Shown here: positions 59,160 through 64,000 of the stretch, one piece after another
Layout of the letters: every line of letters starts with the position of its first letter
How positions within the stretch are numbered: the stretch's first letter is position 1
Source: Selaginella tamariscina
Taxonomy: Eukaryota > Streptophyta > Lycopodiopsida > Selaginellales > Selaginellaceae
Length of the DNA stretch: 64,000 nt
Direction: 5' to 3'
Assembly: GCA_003024785.1 (NCBI GenBank)
Contig: PUQB01000788.1
Coordinates: forward strand, 33,693-97,692
Translations under genes and position numbers: made by a program
Notes under the pieces: generated by a model
What the model saw: only the letters and a program-made list of their open reading frames with translations
The model's database searches: none
Told to the model about the DNA's origin: nothing

Positions 59160-59965
59160 AGAAAATAATATTAATAAACACACTGAACATATTTTAAATT
59201 ATACATAATAATATATGATTTTATCAATATATAGCCACTATAGTTTTAATATTATATTAATTTAATATTGATAATAAGGTTTAACATTAGAATATTCTTG
59301 AAATAATAAGAAATTAATTAAGAAAATCCCATTAATATATACAAATGTAGATCAAGTACTGAAATAATTAACTAAATTAATTATGATAATCATGTTTAAT
59401 ATTAAAATATTCTTGGAATAATAAGAAAATAATAAAGAATATCGCATTAATATAAAGAAGATTAATTACTCAAGTAATTAAGAAAATGATATTAATATAC
59501 ACACTATGAAACATATTTTAAATTATACATAATAATACATCATTTTATCTAATATATAGTCATATATAGTTTTAATAATATATATTAATTTAATATTGAT
59601 AATAAGGTTTAACATAGGAATATTCTTGAAATAATAACAAATTAATTAAGAAAATCCCATTAATATATACAAATGTAGAATAATTACTGAGATAATTAAG
59701 AATAGACTAATTTAATTATGATAATCAGGTTTAATATTGGAATATTCTTCGAATATTAAGAAAATAATAAAGAATATCCCATTAATAGTAGGAAATGTAA
59801 ATTAATTACTCGAGTAATTAAGAAAATAATAATAATAAACAGACTATGAATATTTTTTAATGATACATAATAATATATCAATTTATTATTGTATTAATGT
59901 GTATAATATATATATATAATATAAACTTAATAATATATACTTGAATATTAAGAATGTAGAATAAT
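59160..59965. repeat. AT-rich tandem repeats, copy 3
   Basis: Three ~240-bp diverged units of the central AT-rich tract ('aagaaaatcccattaatatata', 'ggaatattcttg', 'taaattatacataataatac'). Confidence 0.75.
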
Positions 59966-60179
59966 TACAAAAATTTTGTAATATTAAACAACTTGAATCA
60001 CTTGAATGACATTAAATGCAATTTTAAAACACTAATTGGAATTGGAGAGTATATATGTCAGACTGTCAGTTATTTGTTTTAACTCATCGTAAATTTTCTT
60101 TTTTATTATTTTCAAAAATTTCGAATTTCTGACATAAGTATTATCGGTCTGACATGTAAATTTGAAAATGCATTTAATT

Positions 60180-60349
60180 TCCCACTTAAATTCAGATCTG
60201 GTTCTTTCTCCGGCAAGGGTTTCTTCATTTTTTAATTTTTCACTCTTCAGATTTTCTTTTTTCTTCTTAGTGATCAGCTCAAGAGCGACATTAAATTGGG
60301 TGCGCTATTGTTTATAAGAAAGCACGGCGCCTTCAATACTGTTTACAAG
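60180..60349 (+). promoter_or_regulatory. gene A leader exon, copy 3
   Basis: The same conserved block as at 38,265-38,425, ending CTGTTTACAA with donor GTAAGTATT. Confidence 0.5.
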
Positions 60350-60529
60350 TAAGTATTATAAATAAATTTAGATATATTTATAAAGATTCATTCTCTTACA
60401 TTCTTTCTTAAATTTTAGAATTTAGGGATTTAGGAATGCATTAGGATTATAATATATTCTGTTAGGGATTTATCCCGCTTAAATATACTTTTAACTTAAT
60501 ATTCTCGGTTAGTCGAGGCGGCGGGATTA

Positions 60530-62055
60530 ATCCGACTATTTTTTTTCGCTTCTTCGAAGAGGTGGCGGGATTAATCCCGCCACCATCTCTTTGATAATGT
60601 TAGGAGCATAGTTAGACATTAGTAGAATTTCTTGTTATTTCATGGGCAATATAATGGGAAAATATCAAAAACAATATATATTGTGGAAAACTGAGAGTGG
60701 AAAGAATATATCGGAGTACGAGTTACTGATGCACCACCACAATATGGGGCGTCACCGCAATACGATAGTAGCGGAGTACGGCATTTATGGATAAGGATAA
60801 GAAGGAGTTAGAGTAACCGAATGGATAAGGCTAGGAGGCAGTTGTGATAATTGCTAGTACGGAATCTAGAGTATAAATAGACTAGATTAGGACTAGGAGG
60901 GCATCCTGAGTATACGTTATTCTGTACTATGTCGTGAGCGGACATAATATAAGTTTCCTTTCTCTCTTAATACGTATATCTCTTACTCATATTTCTGTGA
61001 TGTAGTATACTGTTCTTATTTTCCAATACTGTGACGGGATCCATAGTACTGCCACCTGCTATACACCTTGCCATCCTTACCCTTTTCCTGACTTTCTGAT
61101 GTCTGATTACATCTTTAACTCAATCCGGCAGACCCTTATTACGGGTTTATCGATGTCAATCCTATCGATGTATGGAGGGTAGGAAAATATGGGTTAACAA
61201 TAACTATGGTAGAATTAGTCTGGGCAATGCTTCTCCGCCTTTTAAAAAGAGCGGTGGGATTAATCCTGCCGATAACTTTCTCAAATGATAAAGAGTTACT
61301 TGAATTTATTAGAAAGAGTTATCTACGGGATTAATCTCGCCACCACTTCCCTGTTTTAAATATTTGTGGGCAGGATTCATCCTGAGATCTCTTTGAAATC
61401 ATAGCTTCAGAGAGAGTTGTGGGCAGGATTAATCCCGCCACCTATTCCCATCATCAGAATTGTGGGCGGGATTAATCCCGCTCCCTCTTCCTCGTTAGAG
61501 GGATTTGCGACGGGATTAATCCTACTGCCTCTCTCCGACAAGGAAGATCCGACGGTGGGATTAATTCCGCCAATACTTCCTCGTCGGAGGGAGTCCACAG
61601 CGGGATTAATCCCGCCGCCTCTTCGACGAGGAAAATCTGGGGGCGGGATTAATCCCGCCGCTTCTTCCTTGTCAGAGGGAGTCCGTGGCAGGATTAATCC
61701 CGCCGCCTCTCTCCGACAAGGAAGATCCGACGGCGGGATTAATCCCGCCAATTCTTCCTCGCGGGAGGGAATCGGCGGCGGGATTAATCCCGCCGACTCT
61801 TTCCGATGGGGTAGAGTTGTCGGTGGGATTGATCCGTCGACTTTCTCCGAAGGGGTAACTTCATCGGCGGGATTAATCCCGCTGTGGACTCCCTCCGAAG
61901 GGGTATAGTCGGCGGCAGGATTAATCCTGTCGACTCTCTCCGAAGGGGTAACTTTGTCGACGGGATTAACCTGCCGACTCGGTACAGTCGGCAGTGGGGT
62001 TAATGCCGCCCATCATTTCTCGTCGGAAGGAGTCATGGGCGGGATTAATCCCACC
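60530..62055. repeat. palindrome array 1, copy 3, split by a solo LTR
   Basis: About 20 degenerate units, interrupted at 60,598-61,199 by an LTR. Spacers are of the array-1 type ('ctctccgacaaggaagatcc'). Confidence 0.85.
60598..61199 (+). mobile_element. solo LTR (602 bp), likely copia
   Basis: Begins TGTTAGGAGCATAG and ends ATGGGTTAACA, with TGTTA..TAACA ends. It is flanked by the direct repeat ATAA (60,594-60,597 and 61,200-61,203). Copies 1 and 2 lack it. A TATA box GTATAAATAG lies at about 60,871. There is no internal coding region, so it is a solo LTR left after recombination. Confidence 0.85.
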
Positions 62056-62201
62056 CATCAGTTGTATTAATAAAGCATGAGATATTATCTCTATACATAA
62101 TTAGTATTATTACACATGCATCTTATTAAGCAATTGCAGTTCTGATTTTTAGAAATATTGCATAAACAGATGTCATAAATAACACAATTATTTATGTGCA
62201 G

Positions 62202-63999
62202 GACAATATATATAATACTGGAGATAAAGTATGTCTTCTTCGGAATAACGAGATAGTTAGCATTGGAACTGTAGAAGTTCGAGATGATAATACATCATGT
62301 CATAATATTGCCCAAGGATCTTGTGTGTACGTATGGGTGAACACCATTTTCAAGCATGTTGAGGTTCCGGGAATGGAATTTGAGGAGGGTTCTCCTGTAT
62401 TGTGGAATTTGAATGAAGTCAAGGCTGACACAGAATATACAGAGTCACAAACAAACAGTAGCACGAGTTTTCCAAATGATGGCTTGCTTGTGTGATGGAT
62501 GAGGTATTCTCTTTCTTCATGAGATTGAGGTTGGGAGAGGCATCATCACAGCTATAAATCCAATGGAAGCAGTGTCAGAAGAAAACTAGGGTCCGACTTC
62601 GTGGGTGTAGTTGTGACAGAGGTTTCACCTAATGGCACTTTGCATCCTGGATCCCTCGTGAGGTGGCGAACATCTGAATTAAGAGGCAAGATGGTTCAAC
62701 ATATTTCTGGGTTGGATTTCAATAATAACAACCCGGAACAACTCATATTTGAAGAGGTTCCTTGCATTGGTCCTTATATAAGAAAAAGGCGATTCATGGT
62801 TGCAGATCTTCCCCTAATTTCAGCAAGAGGGTGAAGATGGATCCTACATCTTCCGAAAGTGTTACGAGCATTTCCACGATTGACTGCTGCAAGAAGAAGT
62901 GTTGTCAGATGGCAGACCGGAATGAAATTACCCAATGTAGACATGTCTTTCGTACGCTCACCCAAAAGCAAAGGCATGAGTTTGTATATGCTGCACTAAC
63001 TGGGTGTATTGATGGAATGGCCTCGGACACAGGTTATCAGAGTACATCCATGGTATTTAATAAGGTGGCCATCTGCTTCAAAGCTTGGTACAGTATATAT
63101 GGGATCCCAAAGACCACGTTCTACCGTCGGAGGGATGAGGCTAGATGGAGCGCGAACCTCAGTACATGGGAACACTCGCTTGGTCAAAACCCGCTCTCAC
63201 ATTATGGCAGCCATAGAGATACTCAAGGCTTTTGTGGAAGCAAATGCAGACAGGATGCCTCACAAATGCCGAACCACAAATGCAGGGGTCAGGGAAAATC
63301 TCAAGGTTATCTACACTCAATTGCTGTGTGAACATGTGAACAAGTGCCTCAGTTTGATGGGGCTGCAAGCAATCTGCACTGGTACCTTCAACAACATATG
63401 GAATACTCATTTTAAGGATGTGGAGATTGCAAAACACTCTAGCTTTTCAAGTGTGACACTTGTACATCATTGAAGGCTGCAGAGGCTTGTGCAAAAACCT
63501 TGGTGGAGATCACTGCCATTCAAAAGAAGATGGAGGCCCACATGATTGCACAACAAACTTGCCGGTCTCAGTACTATGCACACCGCATGCTTTCTGTGTC
63601 ACGCCATCAGAGTACCTGTGCTTGATCCATGACAAGATGGATCATTCAAAGACCAGCATTCCAAAGCTCGTTGCAACACCAAAGTGCCTTGGAAATGTCA
63701 TGAAACTTCCGATTTCATTAACAGGTGTGCTAACACATGGACACGGTTGTGAATCATATGGACACTTTTCACTTCCACATTGGTCTAGCGACTCCAATTT
63801 CACTATTGGGTCGTTGGCCATGTGTTTCAGAAACCTTGAAGCCCACTCACAGACAAGTCCTATCAGTGATCTCAAAGTGAAGAAACAACACCTTCAACCT
63901 TTACATAATGCTCTCATGAACACATCTGCACTTGAGCTACTTGGGAATATGAGAGGCATTGTCAGCAGCCTGCACAAAAAAATAAGATTGGCCTGTTGA
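62202..63999 (+). pseudogene. gene A, copy 3: degenerate, runs off the window
   Basis: Starts after the conserved acceptor tttatgtgcag (exon start 62,202). The start codon used by copies 1 and 2 is ATA here (62,208-62,210). Small deletions or insertions occur near 62,488, 62,505, 62,582, 62,684, 62,703, 62,740, 62,777, 62,815, 63,140, 63,308, 63,325, 63,450, 63,602, 63,935 and 63,975. Nevertheless all domains of the first two-thirds are recognisable: both Tnp1-like modules, the Cys-rich CCKKKCC segment, FYRRRDE, and LIHDKMDHSK. It retains the base missing from copy 1 near 63,177 (HGNTRLVKTRSH). The second catalytic block and the C-terminus lie beyond 64,000. Confidence 0.8.
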
Positions 64000-64000
64000 G

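Larger units (their letters stand above)
55417..64000 (-). mobile_element. giant TIR DNA element, copy 3, truncated at gene B end and by window end
   Basis: Collinear with copy 2 (from its position ~33,845) and in the same orientation: gene B 5' part, array 2, microsatellites, centre, array 1, gene A. The left border cuts gene B in its second coding exon at 'ttggatggaacaagg', so most of B, all of C and that TIR are missing. The right end lies outside the window. It is the most decayed copy and is interrupted by a solo LTR. Confidence 0.85.

Overview
The window is nuclear DNA of a land plant. The evidence is spliceosomal introns with GT/AG borders, short TTTAGGG-type (plant telomere) repeats, a decayed L-type-lectin receptor kinase, and decayed Ty1/copia and Ty3/gypsy retrotransposons. 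Base composition is strongly AT-rich. I cannot name the species; a seed-free plant (bryophyte, lycophyte or fern) is a weak guess. No rRNA or tRNA gene was recognised, and no ordinary host gene is intact.

Layout: 1-13.5 kb is AT-rich intergenic DNA with a decayed Tnp1-like fragment, tandem repeats, a dispersed repeat here called R1, and the receptor-kinase pseudogene (10.5-12.5 kb). Two copies of one giant terminal-inverted-repeat (TIR) DNA element follow, in opposite orientations: copy 1 at about 13,524-28,455 and copy 2 at 29,356-43,185. A 0.9 kb tandem-repeat spacer with a small MITE separates them, so together they form a ~29.7 kb quasi-palindrome. 43-55 kb holds another R1 copy, copia and gypsy remnants and an IBR-type zinc-finger pseudogene. 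From 55,417 to the window end lies a third, 5'-truncated and more degenerate copy, interrupted by a solo LTR.

The giant element has a consistent plan. Its ends carry the TIR TGTAACTAAARTGGGCATG. Three genes are present. Gene A (~1,020 residues) has two Tnp1/En-Spm-like modules, a Cys-rich segment and a DUF7869-type RNase-H-fold nuclease with a D..D..E/D pattern, and is the likely transposase. Gene B is transcribed away from A and encodes a Tnp1-like module, a ParB/Srx-like segment and a possible DNA-methyltransferase-like C-terminus. Gene C, on the same strand as B, encodes an FCP1-like HAD protein. Between A and B lies a ~6 kb control region holding two arrays of the perfect 18-bp palindrome GGCGGGATTAATCCCGCC. 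One array sits inside the apparent 5'-UTR intron of A and the other inside that of B. Between the arrays are AT-rich tandem repeats, telomere-like repeats, CATGCATG-containing minisatellites and CA/TA microsatellites.

My main proposal (inference) is that this is an undescribed giant plant transposon family in which an element-encoded DNA-binding protein recognises the clustered palindromes. Candidates are the ParB-like protein B or the Tnp1-like modules of A and B. The role could be transposition, autoregulation, chromatin marking or segregation. Every copy carries private small indels in its genes, so either all copies are decaying or the assembly retains indel errors.
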